DNA of 64,000 nt from JAFGSG01 sp964626055 (lineage in GTDB: Bacteria > Spirochaetota > UBA4802 > JAFGDQ01): contig CAZVDF010000010.1 in the NCBI GenBank assembly GCA_964626055.1, positions 11,795 to 75,794 of the forward strand, in the 5' to 3' direction. This document shows positions 44,073 through 52,666 of this stretch, in pieces. The position numbers and the translations under genes were made by a program. Numbering within the stretch: position 1 is the stretch's first letter; every line of letters begins with the position of its first letter. The notes under the pieces were generated by a model. It made no database searches and had not been told where the DNA came from. It saw only the letters and a list, made by a program, of their open reading frames with translations.

Positions 44073-45068
44073 ATGAATTTTACTTTTGCATACAAGCCAA
44101 TGCTGCTATTATTTCTCCCGGCAGCTCTATGGGTATATTTAAAATATAAAAACGGCAGCCGCAGCATAAACTTTTCGCTTACGCACACGCTTTCGAAATT
44201 CACCGGGACTTTTGAAAAATCGATAGGCAGCGTTCCGTTAATACTGCGAGCAACAATACTTGTTCTTATGGTATTGGCAGCCGCAAGGCCGCAGCTGTAC
44301 AATATATCAGCGGACACGCGCTCCCGGGGAGTCGACATTATTCTCTGCCTGGACGCGTCCGGCACAATGCGCGCCCTCGACTTTACGCTTAACGGCAATC
44401 GCGTGACAAGGCTTACTGCAGTAAAAAAAGTTGTATCCGATTTCATCAGAAAGCGCGAGCACGACAGGATAGGGCTTGTAGTCTTCGGAACGGACGCTTA
44501 CACGCAGTCGCCGCTTACGATGGACAAGGGTCTGCTGCTCGCGCTCGTCGACAGGCTCGAGATCGGGATGGCGGGAGACAGGACTGCAGTCGGGTCCGCG
44601 ATCGCGGTCGGGGGCAAACGCCTCAAGGATCTCGAAGCAAAATCGAAAATACTTATCGTGCTTACCGACGGGAGGAACAATACCGGGAGCGTAAGCCCGG
44701 AACTGGCAGCCGAAGCGGTAAAAGCTTTCGGCGTGAAGATATACGCGATCGGGGTAGGCGGCAAAGGCCCTGCACCCGTTGTCGAGCAGACACCCTTCGG
44801 GCCTCAGGTTATGTATATCCAGGAAGACCTCGACGAGGAAGCGCTTCAGAAAATCGCCGGCATCGGCAGCGGCCGTTATTTCCGGGCGAGCGACAGCAAG
44901 AAGCTTGCGGAGATATATGATATAATCGACAAAGCGGAAAAAACGGAGATTAAACAAAAAGAATATTTCAACTTCCGGGAATTATACCTGTATTTTCTGA
45001 TTCCGGCATTTATTTTACTGCTTATTGAAGTCATACTGCAAACAACAATATTAAGGATAATTCCATGA
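44073..45068 (+). CDS. batA: VWA-domain membrane protein BatA
   Basis: A 331-residue inner-membrane protein: helices near residues 8-22 and 52-70, a VWA domain (about 85-280), and a C-terminal helix (about 305-328). The metal-ion site reads DIILCLDASGTM, a DxSGT in place of the usual DxSGS, so one ligand is Thr instead of Ser. A later LTDGRNN matches the family. Bat proteins affect oxidative-stress tolerance in Bacteroides and Leptospira. It overlaps batB by four bases (ATGA). Confidence 0.9.
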   Translation: MNFTFAYKPMLLLFLPAALWVYLKYKNGSRSINFSLTHTLSKFTGTFEKSIGSVPLILRATILVLMVLAAARPQLYNISADTRSRGVDIILCLDASGTMRALDFTLNGNRVTRLTAVKKVVSDFIRKREHDRIGLVVFGTDAYTQSPLTMDKGLLLALVDRLEIGMAGDRTAVGSAIAVGGKRLKDLEAKSKILIVLTDGRNNTGSVSPELAAEAVKAFGVKIYAIGVGGKGPAPVVEQTPFGPQVMYIQEDLDEEALQKIAGIGSGRYFRASDSKKLAEIYDIIDKAEKTEIKQKEYFNFRELYLYFLIPAFILLLIEVILQTTILRIIP

Positions 45069-46120
45069 GCTTTAATAATTTATGGGCGCTTAATTTTTTA
45101 TGGATTGTTCCCCTGGTCGTCCTGGCTATGATATTCTCCCTGCGGAAAAAAAGACAAATATTAAAAAATTTTGCGGACATCAAACTCCTTTCAAAGCTTA
45201 CAGGGGAAGAGAATAATACAAAAACATACATAAAAATTATCCTTCTGGTGATTTCCTTTATTCTTATTATTTTCGGCCTTGCAGGGCCCAGATGGGGAAG
45301 CCATTACCAGGAAGTGAGCCGGCAGGGAGTCGATATCATGATAGCGGTAGACGTATCATCCAGCATGCTCGCTCAGGACGTAAAACCGAACAGAATGGAA
45401 AATGCAAAAAGAGAGATACGGGATTTCATTAAAGTTATACAGGGAGACAGGATAGGGCTTGTCGCTTTTGCGGGAGCGGCATTTGTACAATGCCCGCTCA
45501 CTCTCGATTACGGAGCATTGCAGATGTTCCTTTCGGATCTGGGCCCTGACCTTATCCCTGTCTCAGGAACCGACATAGGAGCCGCCATCGATACGGCGGC
45601 ATCCTCTTTTGACGACAAATCCAATACTGACAGGGTTGTTCTTCTCATTACAGACGGAGAAGACAACGAAGGAAGAGGCATCAAGGCAGCCGGGAATGCC
45701 GCTGGAAAAAACATCAGGATATTCATATTCGGGACGGGAGACCCTGCCGGCGCTCCCGTGCCCGCAACCGACGGCTCCGGGGGTTTCATAAAAGACAGCC
45801 GCGGCAACATGGTTCTCTCCAGGCTGGATGAAGAAGGATTGACCGGAATAGCAACCGCGTCCGGAGGCGGATATGTAAGATCCGCGCCGGGAGATCTTGA
45901 TCTTGACATGCTTTACTACAGCGGCATAAAATTCAAGACTGAAGCAAAAACATTAAAGAGCGGCAAAATAAAAGTTTACGAAGAGCGCTTCATGATATTT
46001 ATATTTGTCGCTATAATACTGCTTTTAATCGAAGGATTTGTTGATATAAATTTGAGAAGTAGATCTGGGAAATCCCATGGGAGCATTAAAAATTATCTTA
46101 AAATGATTTTAATGAAATAA
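45065..46120 (+). CDS. batB: VWA-domain membrane protein BatB
   Basis: Paralogue of BatA with the same layout (351 residues): two N-terminal helices (about 10-22 and 55-73), a VWA domain with a standard metal site MIAVDVSSSMLAQD, LITDGEDNEGRG, and a C-terminal helix (about 310-330). BatA and BatB are thought to form a complex in the membrane. It starts within the batA stop and has GGATAATTCC upstream. Confidence 0.9.
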   Translation: MSFNNLWALNFLWIVPLVVLAMIFSLRKKRQILKNFADIKLLSKLTGEENNTKTYIKIILLVISFILIIFGLAGPRWGSHYQEVSRQGVDIMIAVDVSSSMLAQDVKPNRMENAKREIRDFIKVIQGDRIGLVAFAGAAFVQCPLTLDYGALQMFLSDLGPDLIPVSGTDIGAAIDTAASSFDDKSNTDRVVLLITDGEDNEGRGIKAAGNAAGKNIRIFIFGTGDPAGAPVPATDGSGGFIKDSRGNMVLSRLDEEGLTGIATASGGGYVRSAPGDLDLDMLYYSGIKFKTEAKTLKSGKIKVYEERFMIFIFVAIILLLIEGFVDINLRSRSGKSHGSIKNYLKMILMK

Positions 46121-46135
46121 TACAATTCAAATTTA

Positions 46136-46900
46136 ATGATTTTTATGCTAAATCCGACGAAATACATATTACTTTTAATTATTCTATCTTTTGCTTCTTC
46201 TGCATTCGCGAAGAACGCCGACGATCTTTACAGGGACGGCAATTTCGCCGAGGCGGAAAAAAAATATGAACAGGGGGACCTAGAGGATCCGAAAGATCTG
46301 CGCTGGCGCTACAACAAAGGATGCGCGGCTTATCAGAAAAAGGATTACGAGGCGGCGGAGGCAGCGTTTACAAGCGTGCTTCGCAGAGCCAGAGATAAGG
46401 AAATGCTGTCGAGGGCGGCCTACAATCTCGGCAACACGGCTTTTGCGCAGAACGACTTCAGCGCGGCTGCGGACTTCTACAGGCAGGCGATCGTTTATGA
46501 TCCGAATAATCCGGACGCAAAATATAATCTTGAATTGTCCCTGAAAAAAATGGAAGAAGCGAAAAAGAACCCGGATAACAGGAATAACAAAAACGACAAA
46601 AAGGTCAATCAAAAAGACAGTCAAAAATCCCGGCAAGATGACACCGGCAAACAGGATCAAAAAGGAAAAGAAAATCCGGATAAATCCGAAGACAGGCAAA
46701 ATCCTGGAGACATGTCGGGCGATTTGAAATCCGCAAAACCCATGGGTGACAGGCCGAAACAGGAGCTCTCTCCCGCGCAAATACTCGAAAGAAAAAAAGC
46801 AGAAGCTTTGCTTGACAATATAAAGGAAGACCGTGCTAAGATAATGCAACATCAGACGAAAGAGGTGAAAAAGAAAGCCGGATCCGGAAAGAACTGGTAA
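46136..46900 (+). CDS. batC: TPR protein BatC
   Basis: A 254-residue exported protein with an N-terminal signal (hydrophobic about 8-24, ending AFA-KN). Several TPR units span about 25-130 (YNLGNTAFAQNDFSAAADFYRQAI is typical). They are followed by a highly charged, Lys/Asp/Gln-rich low-complexity stretch (about 140-225). This matches BatC of spirochaetes and Bacteroides. A hairpin element follows it. Confidence 0.85.
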   Translation: MIFMLNPTKYILLLIILSFASSAFAKNADDLYRDGNFAEAEKKYEQGDLEDPKDLRWRYNKGCAAYQKKDYEAAEAAFTSVLRRARDKEMLSRAAYNLGNTAFAQNDFSAAADFYRQAIVYDPNNPDAKYNLELSLKKMEEAKKNPDNRNNKNDKKVNQKDSQKSRQDDTGKQDQKGKENPDKSEDRQNPGDMSGDLKSAKPMGDRPKQELSPAQILERKKAEALLDNIKEDRAKIMQHQTKEVKKKAGSGKNW

Positions 46901-46949
46901 TATAACCGGACTCCGTCTCATCAATATTAACTTTGATGAGTAAGTAGCA

Positions 46950-47110
46950 ATATATCGGAATACATTACAAAATTTACTCCGGAATCAGGCCTTCCTGGTT
47001 AGTTTTTTATGTTTTCGAAAGCTGCTGCATCAGGCCTGAAAGGCGTCCTCATAAATTCTGTAATGTATTCCGATTTATCAAAGTATAAAATCAAATTTTG
47101 AGATGATTCC
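46950..47110 (+). repeat. Structured hairpin element, copy D
   Basis: The main stem joins ATCGGAATACATTACA..AATTTA (about 46954-46976) to TAAATT.TGTAATGTATTCCGAT (47052-47075). The inner stem TCAGGCCT/AGGCCTGA is perfect and shows the G-C form of the pair that is A-T in copies A and C. The right terminal repeat AATTTTGAGATGATTCC ends at 47110. A possible degenerate left repeat (GACTCCGTCTCATC) is near 46909. It splits the bat operon between batC and batD. Confidence 0.83.
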
Positions 47111-47130
47111 AAATTTAATTTTACAAGCAA

Positions 47131-48870
47131 ATGAATTTATTATACAAAAATAAAATAATTTTCATTTTAATTCTGCTATTAGCCATGCAGGCATACGCAA
47201 TTGCGGACATTGCCGTTTCATTGAAACTTAACCGATACGAAGCTTCAATAACGGACGCGATTAAAATGACGGTAAGCATATCCGGGTCGAGGGACGCAGA
47301 CGCTCCGCTGATAAAAGGGATCGAAAATTTTGTTGCGCAAAATGCCGGCAGATCAAGCCGGGTACAGATCGTTAACGGACGCGTAAATTCAAGTCTTGAC
47401 TTCACATACTTTCTTCAGCCGAAGCGCGCCGGCATATTCGACATCGGCCCCGTAACCGTAAAAGTGGAAGGGAAAATTTACCAGAGCGCTTCCGTGAAAT
47501 TAATCGTAAAAACTTCTCTGGATCATAAGAACGGGGACAATATACCTGCTTTTATGAGCGCAACCGTATCTTCAAGAAGAGTCTATCTTGAAGAACAGAT
47601 CCAATACACAATAAGACTTTATCATTTAAGCGATGTTTCGAATGTTTCTCTCAGCATGCCCGAAGCAGACGGGATTGAATTCAAACAAATAGGCAAGCCT
47701 GCGGAATACAATACGGTTTACAATTCGAGAAATTACCAGGTTTTCGAAATAAAATATTCACTCATTCCGTCAAAGACCGGCAGGCTGAATATCAATTCTG
47801 CAAAAATGAGCATGGTTGCGCATTCCAGGCACAGGCTCCAGGATGACGATGATTATTTTTCGATGGATGACTTTTTTGCTAACGCAAGGGGGAGACAGAT
47901 TACGCTCGCAAGCAACTCTGTAGTTCTGGATGTACTGACCGTGCCTGAAACAGGAAAACCGGCGGACTACGCAGGCCTTGTCGGATCTTACAGCATCACA
48001 TCCGAACTCGCTCCGGCCCGCATTAAAGCAGGCGAGTCCGCGACTCTGACGGTTACCGTGAGAGGCTCCGGCAATGTAAACAGAATACCTGATCTTAGAA
48101 TGCCGGATATAAAGGATGCGAAGGTTTACGCGGATGAGCCGAAGCTGGAAGTCCGGCAAAGCGAGAAAGGAATTGAGGGCATAAAGACAATGAAATGGGC
48201 CATTGTGCCCGGCAGGCAGGGACGGTATACTATTCCTCCAGTATCCTTGGCTTATTTCGATACCTTAAACGGGTATTACAGCAGGATCGGCACCAGGCCG
48301 TTCGCGCTTTATGCCGATCCCGGAACGGGGATCATAGCTCAATCTCCGTTCGCAAAGGAGAGATCGTCAAGATACGGTAAAAATGAAGTGGAGGAGATCG
48401 GAAAAGACATTCTTCCGATTCACAGATCGGCCATCGACCTGTCAAAAGAATCCGGGCAGGCGATCGGTTGGATTTCATGGATGTTGCTGGTTTTGCCTGC
48501 TCTTTTATCCGGCGCTATTCTTGCAGGTTATAAAATTACAGGCAAAAATTCAGTAAAATTCAAATCGTACGGAGCTGCAAAAATTTTTTTTAAAATATGC
48601 GAAGATAAGGAGCTAAGCGCCGAAAAGCTTTCAAATGCCATGCGCGAATATTTTAACGGACGTTTCGCTTTGGAACTGGGCACTCTTGCGCCGAAAGACG
48701 CATCCGATATCCTGAAGGAAAAAGGATGCGAGGAAGATACCGCTGACCAGATGGAATGGATAATAAAAAAAATAGAGACTTTGATCTACACGGGGAAAGG
48801 GAAAGATCCGTGCGATCTGTCCGTGGAAGCCGTACTTATCGTCAAAAGCATCGAAAAGGAGATTAAGTGA
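47131..48870 (+). CDS. batD: BatD oxygen-tolerance family protein
   Basis: A 579-residue protein: a signal peptide (hydrophobic about 6-24), a large extracytoplasmic region with repeated beta-sandwich domains (about 27-420), one membrane helix (about 450-470), and a helical cytoplasmic tail. The phrases SLDFTYFLQPKRAGIFDIGP and IPDLRMPDIKDAKVYADEP are typical of BatD. It lies after batC, separated by hairpin element D, and overlaps batE by four bases (GTGA). Confidence 0.92.
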   Translation: MNLLYKNKIIFILILLLAMQAYAIADIAVSLKLNRYEASITDAIKMTVSISGSRDADAPLIKGIENFVAQNAGRSSRVQIVNGRVNSSLDFTYFLQPKRAGIFDIGPVTVKVEGKIYQSASVKLIVKTSLDHKNGDNIPAFMSATVSSRRVYLEEQIQYTIRLYHLSDVSNVSLSMPEADGIEFKQIGKPAEYNTVYNSRNYQVFEIKYSLIPSKTGRLNINSAKMSMVAHSRHRLQDDDDYFSMDDFFANARGRQITLASNSVVLDVLTVPETGKPADYAGLVGSYSITSELAPARIKAGESATLTVTVRGSGNVNRIPDLRMPDIKDAKVYADEPKLEVRQSEKGIEGIKTMKWAIVPGRQGRYTIPPVSLAYFDTLNGYYSRIGTRPFALYADPGTGIIAQSPFAKERSSRYGKNEVEEIGKDILPIHRSAIDLSKESGQAIGWISWMLLVLPALLSGAILAGYKITGKNSVKFKSYGAAKIFFKICEDKELSAEKLSNAMREYFNGRFALELGTLAPKDASDILKEKGCEEDTADQMEWIIKKIETLIYTGKGKDPCDLSVEAVLIVKSIEKEIK

Positions 48871-49634
48871 AAAAAATATTTTTTGCTATTATTCTTTTAA
48901 TCCCGCTTGCTTTATATCCTCAGGCTAAAAACGGCATAACGGACAGACGGGAGGAACTCTTCCACAAAGCCAATCAGTTTTATAAAGACGGCAGATTCGA
49001 GAATGCCCTTAATACTTATCTTGAGATACTCGGATCAGGCCATTCGAGCGGCGATCTTTATTACAACATGGGCAATACGTGTTACCGATTGAAAATGACA
49101 GGCCATGCCATACTTTATTATGAAAGAGCACGCGCATTTATTCCGCGCGATGCGGATCTGGACTTCAATCTCAGATACGTAAGAAAATCTGCGAGAGACG
49201 AAATTGAAGCTCCTGCCGATATTTTTTCAAGCATATTTTTCTGGACCGCATACATGACGCATAAGGAATTGTTTGCATTTTTTGCGGTTATTAATTTTTT
49301 CGCATGGGGCCTACTTGTGCTCCGGATGTATTTAAAAAAAGAGTGGACTTATTACGTTTTAACGGTCTTATTAGCTGCGTGGTTCATTACAGGCGCCTCC
49401 TTCTCATGGAAGTATTACCTTTTCCTGAACGACGACAGGGCCGTCATTCTTTCCGAAGAAGCGGACGTGCTGTCCGGGCCGGACTCCGGGGATAAACTGC
49501 TTTTTCAGCTTCACGCAGGGGCTTTAGTGACTATCAAAGATGCTGAAGACAAATGGAAGTTCATCAGCCTGCCGGATAAAAAAAGAGGATGGATAAAAGC
49601 AGATGCCCTTGAAAGCATAAGACCGCAGCTGTAA
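48867..49634 (+). CDS. batE: TPR/SH3 membrane protein BatE
   Basis: A 255-residue protein with a signal segment (about 4-18), TPR units (about 25-105), two membrane helices (about 125-150 and 158-178), and a C-terminal bacterial SH3 domain (about 195-250, DVLSGPDSGDKLLFQLHAG). This arrangement is that of BatE. The start is GTG within the batD stop. It completes the batA-E set. Confidence 0.88.
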   Translation: MKKIFFAIILLIPLALYPQAKNGITDRREELFHKANQFYKDGRFENALNTYLEILGSGHSSGDLYYNMGNTCYRLKMTGHAILYYERARAFIPRDADLDFNLRYVRKSARDEIEAPADIFSSIFFWTAYMTHKELFAFFAVINFFAWGLLVLRMYLKKEWTYYVLTVLLAAWFITGASFSWKYYLFLNDDRAVILSEEADVLSGPDSGDKLLFQLHAGALVTIKDAEDKWKFISLPDKKRGWIKADALESIRPQL

Positions 49635-49715
49635 GCACGCGTCCCATAACTTATTTTGCCAGCAAAAAAATGTCTTATTGTATATTTATTTAAAAGTTCA
49701 AGCAGAGGTTTAACT

Positions 49716-50096
49716 ATGAACGGAAACGACACTTTCCATCTTGATGACGGCCGGAAGATACATTCGTCCGGAATATTGGGAACGAAAGGAGTACTCCTGA
49801 TCCTTTCCGAAAACTTTCTCGGTAAATCCTATATAATTGATAAAAAAGTTACATTAATCGGCCGGGACGAAACCTGCGATTTAATATTAAACGACCCTCT
49901 GATAAGCAAAAAACACTGCAGGATTACGCTCACCGATGAAGGGCATTATCATATTGAAGATCTCGATTCAACGAATTCCACATTTCTTAACGGTAAACTT
50001 TTAAAAAAGCCGGGGCATATAAGTTATGGAGACAGAATTATAATCGGCGATACGATACTCCGGTTTTTCCACCAGGAAAAATTTGAAAGCAAATAA
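49716..50096 (+). CDS. FHA-domain protein
   Basis: About 126 residues, cytosolic. A single FHA domain covers about 45-115, with GRDETCDLILNDPLISKKHCRI and LDSTNSTFLNG, so it should bind phosphothreonine peptides. I choose the ATG at 49716 (MNGNDTF), preceded by AGAGG; an upstream in-frame ATG at 49656 has no good site. The stop overlaps the der start by one base, so the two are coupled. No Ser/Thr kinase is in the window. Confidence 0.88.
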   Translation: MNGNDTFHLDDGRKIHSSGILGTKGVLLILSENFLGKSYIIDKKVTLIGRDETCDLILNDPLISKKHCRITLTDEGHYHIEDLDSTNSTFLNGKLLKKPGHISYGDRIIIGDTILRFFHQEKFESK

Positions 50097-51415
50097 TGAT
50101 AAAAAAATTACCAATAACTGCGATAGTAGGGAGACAGAACGTAGGCAAGTCAACCCTTTTCAACGCGCTCAGCCGTCAGAAGAAAGCTATAGTCGATTCT
50201 TTTCCAGGTTTAACAAGAGATATTCTGTCCGTTACGGTGACTCACGGTTCGGCCTCGTTCATTCTTTCGGATACTCCCGGGCTTGACATAAAAGACTCCA
50301 CCGAGCTGTCGCTTGCCATACTTGCGAATGCCAGGAGCTATCTTGAAAAATCTTCTGTCATAATATTTCTTCTGGAAAATCCGAATTTAACTCCTTTCGA
50401 TTTTGAGCTTTACGATCTTATTAGAAAAACCTCGATACCTGCCATAGTTGCCGTCAATAAAATGGATTCGAATGCCGACCTTGAAAATATGGCCAACTTC
50501 TACGAACTCGGCTGTGCCGATATACTGCCGGTTTCCGCCGTAAAAAAAGTAAATATTAATTTATTGCTTGATAAAATAACCGACCTTCTGCCGGAAAAAA
50601 AACAAAGTACGGAAAAGATCGACCTGAAAATAGCGATCGTCGGCAGGCCGAATTCGGGCAAGTCCACGCTGCTTAATTCTTTTATAGGCGAAACAAGATC
50701 TGTAGTATCGGACGTTCCCGGAACTACAAGGGATTCCGTAGATGAAGATTTCATGTTTTACGGGAAAAGCATTAAAATAATCGATACCGCCGGCATGAGA
50801 AAAAAAAGCCGAATCAAAGAGGATATAGAATTTTATTCGAAAACAAGAACCCTGGAATCCATAAAAAAATCCGATGTCGTGATCCATCTGCTGGATGCGC
50901 GCGCCGGCATTACGGACACGGATAAAAAAATATGCGATGTGATCCTGCTGGCAAATAAGCCGTGTATTATCGCGATCAACAAATGGGACCTGATCACAAA
51001 AAATACCAATACCTTTAATGATTACAGAGGAGAAATTATCTTTAAACTTTACAGATCAGAAGATTTTCCCATAATCTCGATCTCAGCCAAAGAGAAACAA
51101 AGAATACATAATCTTATTGAAACCGCTTTTGAGCTGCAGGGAAGAGCAAAAAAAAGGATAGATACATCAAAGCTGAACAGGCTCCTGGAAGAAATCCAGA
51201 ACAAAAAGACAATGCCTATGCTCGGAGAAAAATTAAAGATCTATTACGCGACTCAGATCGAGACCATTCCACCGAAGTTCAAATTTTTTGTCAATAATGC
51301 CGATTTTTTCAAAAAGGATATAATAAGACATCTTCAGAAGATACTGCAAAAAGAGCTGGATATTAAAGGAGTGCCCGTGTTGATATCTGTTGAAGGCAGA
51401 AAAAAAATTAAATAA
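50096..51415 (+). CDS. der: Ribosome-associated GTPase Der
   Basis: An essential double GTPase for 50S assembly (EngA). The 439 residues have two G domains. The first has GRQNVGKSTLFN, DTPG and NKMD; the second has GRPNSGKSTLLN, DTAGMRKK and NKWD. A C-terminal KH-like domain covers about 350-439. In the first domain the loop after DTPG is shortened relative to the second. It begins on the last base of the FHA gene's stop. A small GC-rich repeat separates it from convergent recR. Confidence 0.96.
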   Translation: MIKKLPITAIVGRQNVGKSTLFNALSRQKKAIVDSFPGLTRDILSVTVTHGSASFILSDTPGLDIKDSTELSLAILANARSYLEKSSVIIFLLENPNLTPFDFELYDLIRKTSIPAIVAVNKMDSNADLENMANFYELGCADILPVSAVKKVNINLLLDKITDLLPEKKQSTEKIDLKIAIVGRPNSGKSTLLNSFIGETRSVVSDVPGTTRDSVDEDFMFYGKSIKIIDTAGMRKKSRIKEDIEFYSKTRTLESIKKSDVVIHLLDARAGITDTDKKICDVILLANKPCIIAINKWDLITKNTNTFNDYRGEIIFKLYRSEDFPIISISAKEKQRIHNLIETAFELQGRAKKRIDTSKLNRLLEEIQNKKTMPMLGEKLKIYYATQIETIPPKFKFFVNNADFFKKDIIRHLQKILQKELDIKGVPVLISVEGRKKIK

Positions 51416-51450
51416 TAAAGAGTTACTCGATTGCTGGATATAAATTAAAA

Positions 51451-51511
51451 CCCTCTCCAGCGCGAAGCGTGGGAGAGGGAGGCCGCGCTACAGCGTCGGC
51501 CGGGTGAGGGC
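51451..51511. repeat. GC-rich palindromic repeat at recR stop
   Basis: CCCTCTCC / GGGAGAGGG forms a stem around AGCGCGAAGCGT, followed by GGCCG..CGGCC and GGTGAGGG. It lies between convergent der and recR and ends where the recR stop codon (TAG, 51513-51511) begins. Short repeats of this look are scattered in many bacterial genomes. It may act as a bidirectional terminator. Confidence 0.6.
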
Positions 51512-52110
51512 TAAATCTCCACTCTGCCCTCGAGCGATTTAATAATTGTAGCGGCGTCTGCAAACTCGATGTTTGAACCCACCGGTAGCCCGTGCGCTAT
51601 CCGCATAATCCTGACGCCGACAGGCCGCAGCTCCTTTGCAAGATAAAGCGCTGTAGCATCGCCCTCCATGGTCGGATTCAGAGCGATTATTGCTTCCTTT
51701 ATCACGCCCTCCCTGCATCTTATAATAAAAGAACTTATGTTGAGCTCCTCGGGACCAATGCCGTCGAGAGGCGATATCACCCCTTTAAGCACATGGTAGA
51801 CGCCATGATATCCGCCGCTTTTTTCAATTGTAAGGACATCTCTTGCTTCTTCAACAACGCATACCGTGCTTTTATCGCGGTTTTCGTCCGAACAGATGGA
51901 ACAAACGTTCCCGTCCGAAATACCGCCGCATACTTTGCAGAAAGTGATATTTTCTTTAAGCGCAATAATAGCCCTGGACAGCCTTTCCACTTCCGGCATG
52001 GGCTGTTTGAGTATGTGAAAGGCAAGCCTGCCGGCGCTTTTCGGGCCTATTCCGGGCAGCCTTGAAAATTCTTTGATCAGAGCATCTAAATACGCGGAAG
52101 GACTGCTCAT
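51511..52110 (-). CDS. recR: Recombination mediator RecR
   Basis: A recombinational-repair protein that, with RecO (and RecF), loads RecA. The 199 residues contain an N-terminal helix-hairpin-helix (LPGIGPKSAGRLAFHIL), a C4 zinc finger (CKVCGGISDGNVCSIC) and a Toprim domain (VCVVEEARDVLTIE). dnaX-ybaB-recR is a widely kept order and is complete here. Confidence 0.96.
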   Translation of the reverse strand: MSSPSAYLDALIKEFSRLPGIGPKSAGRLAFHILKQPMPEVERLSRAIIALKENITFCKVCGGISDGNVCSICSDENRDKSTVCVVEEARDVLTIEKSGGYHGVYHVLKGVISPLDGIGPEELNISSFIIRCREGVIKEAIIALNPTMEGDATALYLAKELRPVGVRIMRIAHGLPVGSNIEFADAATIIKSLEGRVEI

Positions 52111-52116
52111 ATCATC

Positions 52117-52431
52117 TTACTTTAAAAATTTATCCATGCCGGGGATGTTGAGCCCGCCTGTCAGCTTTTGCATCTCCTTCGCCGCGTATTCCTTGCTGAA
52201 CTCGACGGCTTTATTAACGGTCGCAATAATATCCTTCTCAAGCTTTTGTTTGTTGCTCTTTTCCAGCAGTTTTTCATCAATGCTGAGGCTCACGAGGCTG
52301 AACTCGCCGTTTACCGTCGCGCTTATCAGACCGTCGGGACTGTCTGCAATGGCTTCCGCCTTCTTTAATGCTTTCTGCACGTTCTTCAGATCTTTCTGCA
52401 GTTTAAGCATATTACCGATATCTTTTAGCAT
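52117..52431 (-). CDS. YbaB/EbfC nucleoid-associated protein
   Basis: A small DNA-binding protein of about 104 residues. MLKLQKDLKNVQKALKKAEA forms the N-terminal helix, and the family region GEFSLVSLSIDEKLLE is present. I choose the ATG at 52431 (MLKDIGN), which has GGAG seven bases upstream; an ATG four codons earlier overlaps that site. Six bases separate it from recR. Hairpin element E lies between it and dnaX. Confidence 0.9.
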   Translation of the reverse strand: MLKDIGNMLKLQKDLKNVQKALKKAEAIADSPDGLISATVNGEFSLVSLSIDEKLLEKSNKQKLEKDIIATVNKAVEFSKEYAAKEMQKLTGGLNIPGMDKFLK

Positions 52432-52463
52432 TTTTTTCTCCATTCAATATTTTAACAAATTTA

Positions 52464-52660
52464 TAAGTGATCTTAAAATAATTTTTTTAAGATAAATTGG
52501 GATACATTACAAAATTTTCTGCGGAATACCTTCCTGGTCAGTCTAATATGTTTCCGAACGCAATTACATCAGATCTGAAAGGCGTCCTCAAAAACTTTGT
52601 AATTTATCCCAATTTATTGATGATCATTCAATATTTATAAATAATTTTGAGATAACTTCA
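52464..52660 (+). repeat. Structured hairpin element, copy E
   Basis: Terminal repeats TAAGTGATCTTAAAATAATT (52464-52483) and AATTTTGAGATAACTTCA (to 52660) are clear. The main stem pairs 52491-52518 with 52591-52618, with two or three mismatches. The left inner arm has lost bases (GGAATACCTTCC instead of GGAATCAGRCCTTCC), so the inner stem is broken: this copy looks decayed. It interrupts the dnaX-ybaB junction. Confidence 0.82.
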
Positions 52661-52666
52661 ATATAT

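Noticed and set aside
1562..52660. Integron attC sites as an explanation for the hairpin elements
   Set aside because: They are imperfect palindromes of similar size, but the RYYYAAC/GTTRRRY core sites are missing, there is no integrase, and the copies are far apart.
1562..52660. CRISPR array
   Set aside because: Repeats are dispersed over 50 kb, with no regular spacers and no cas genes.
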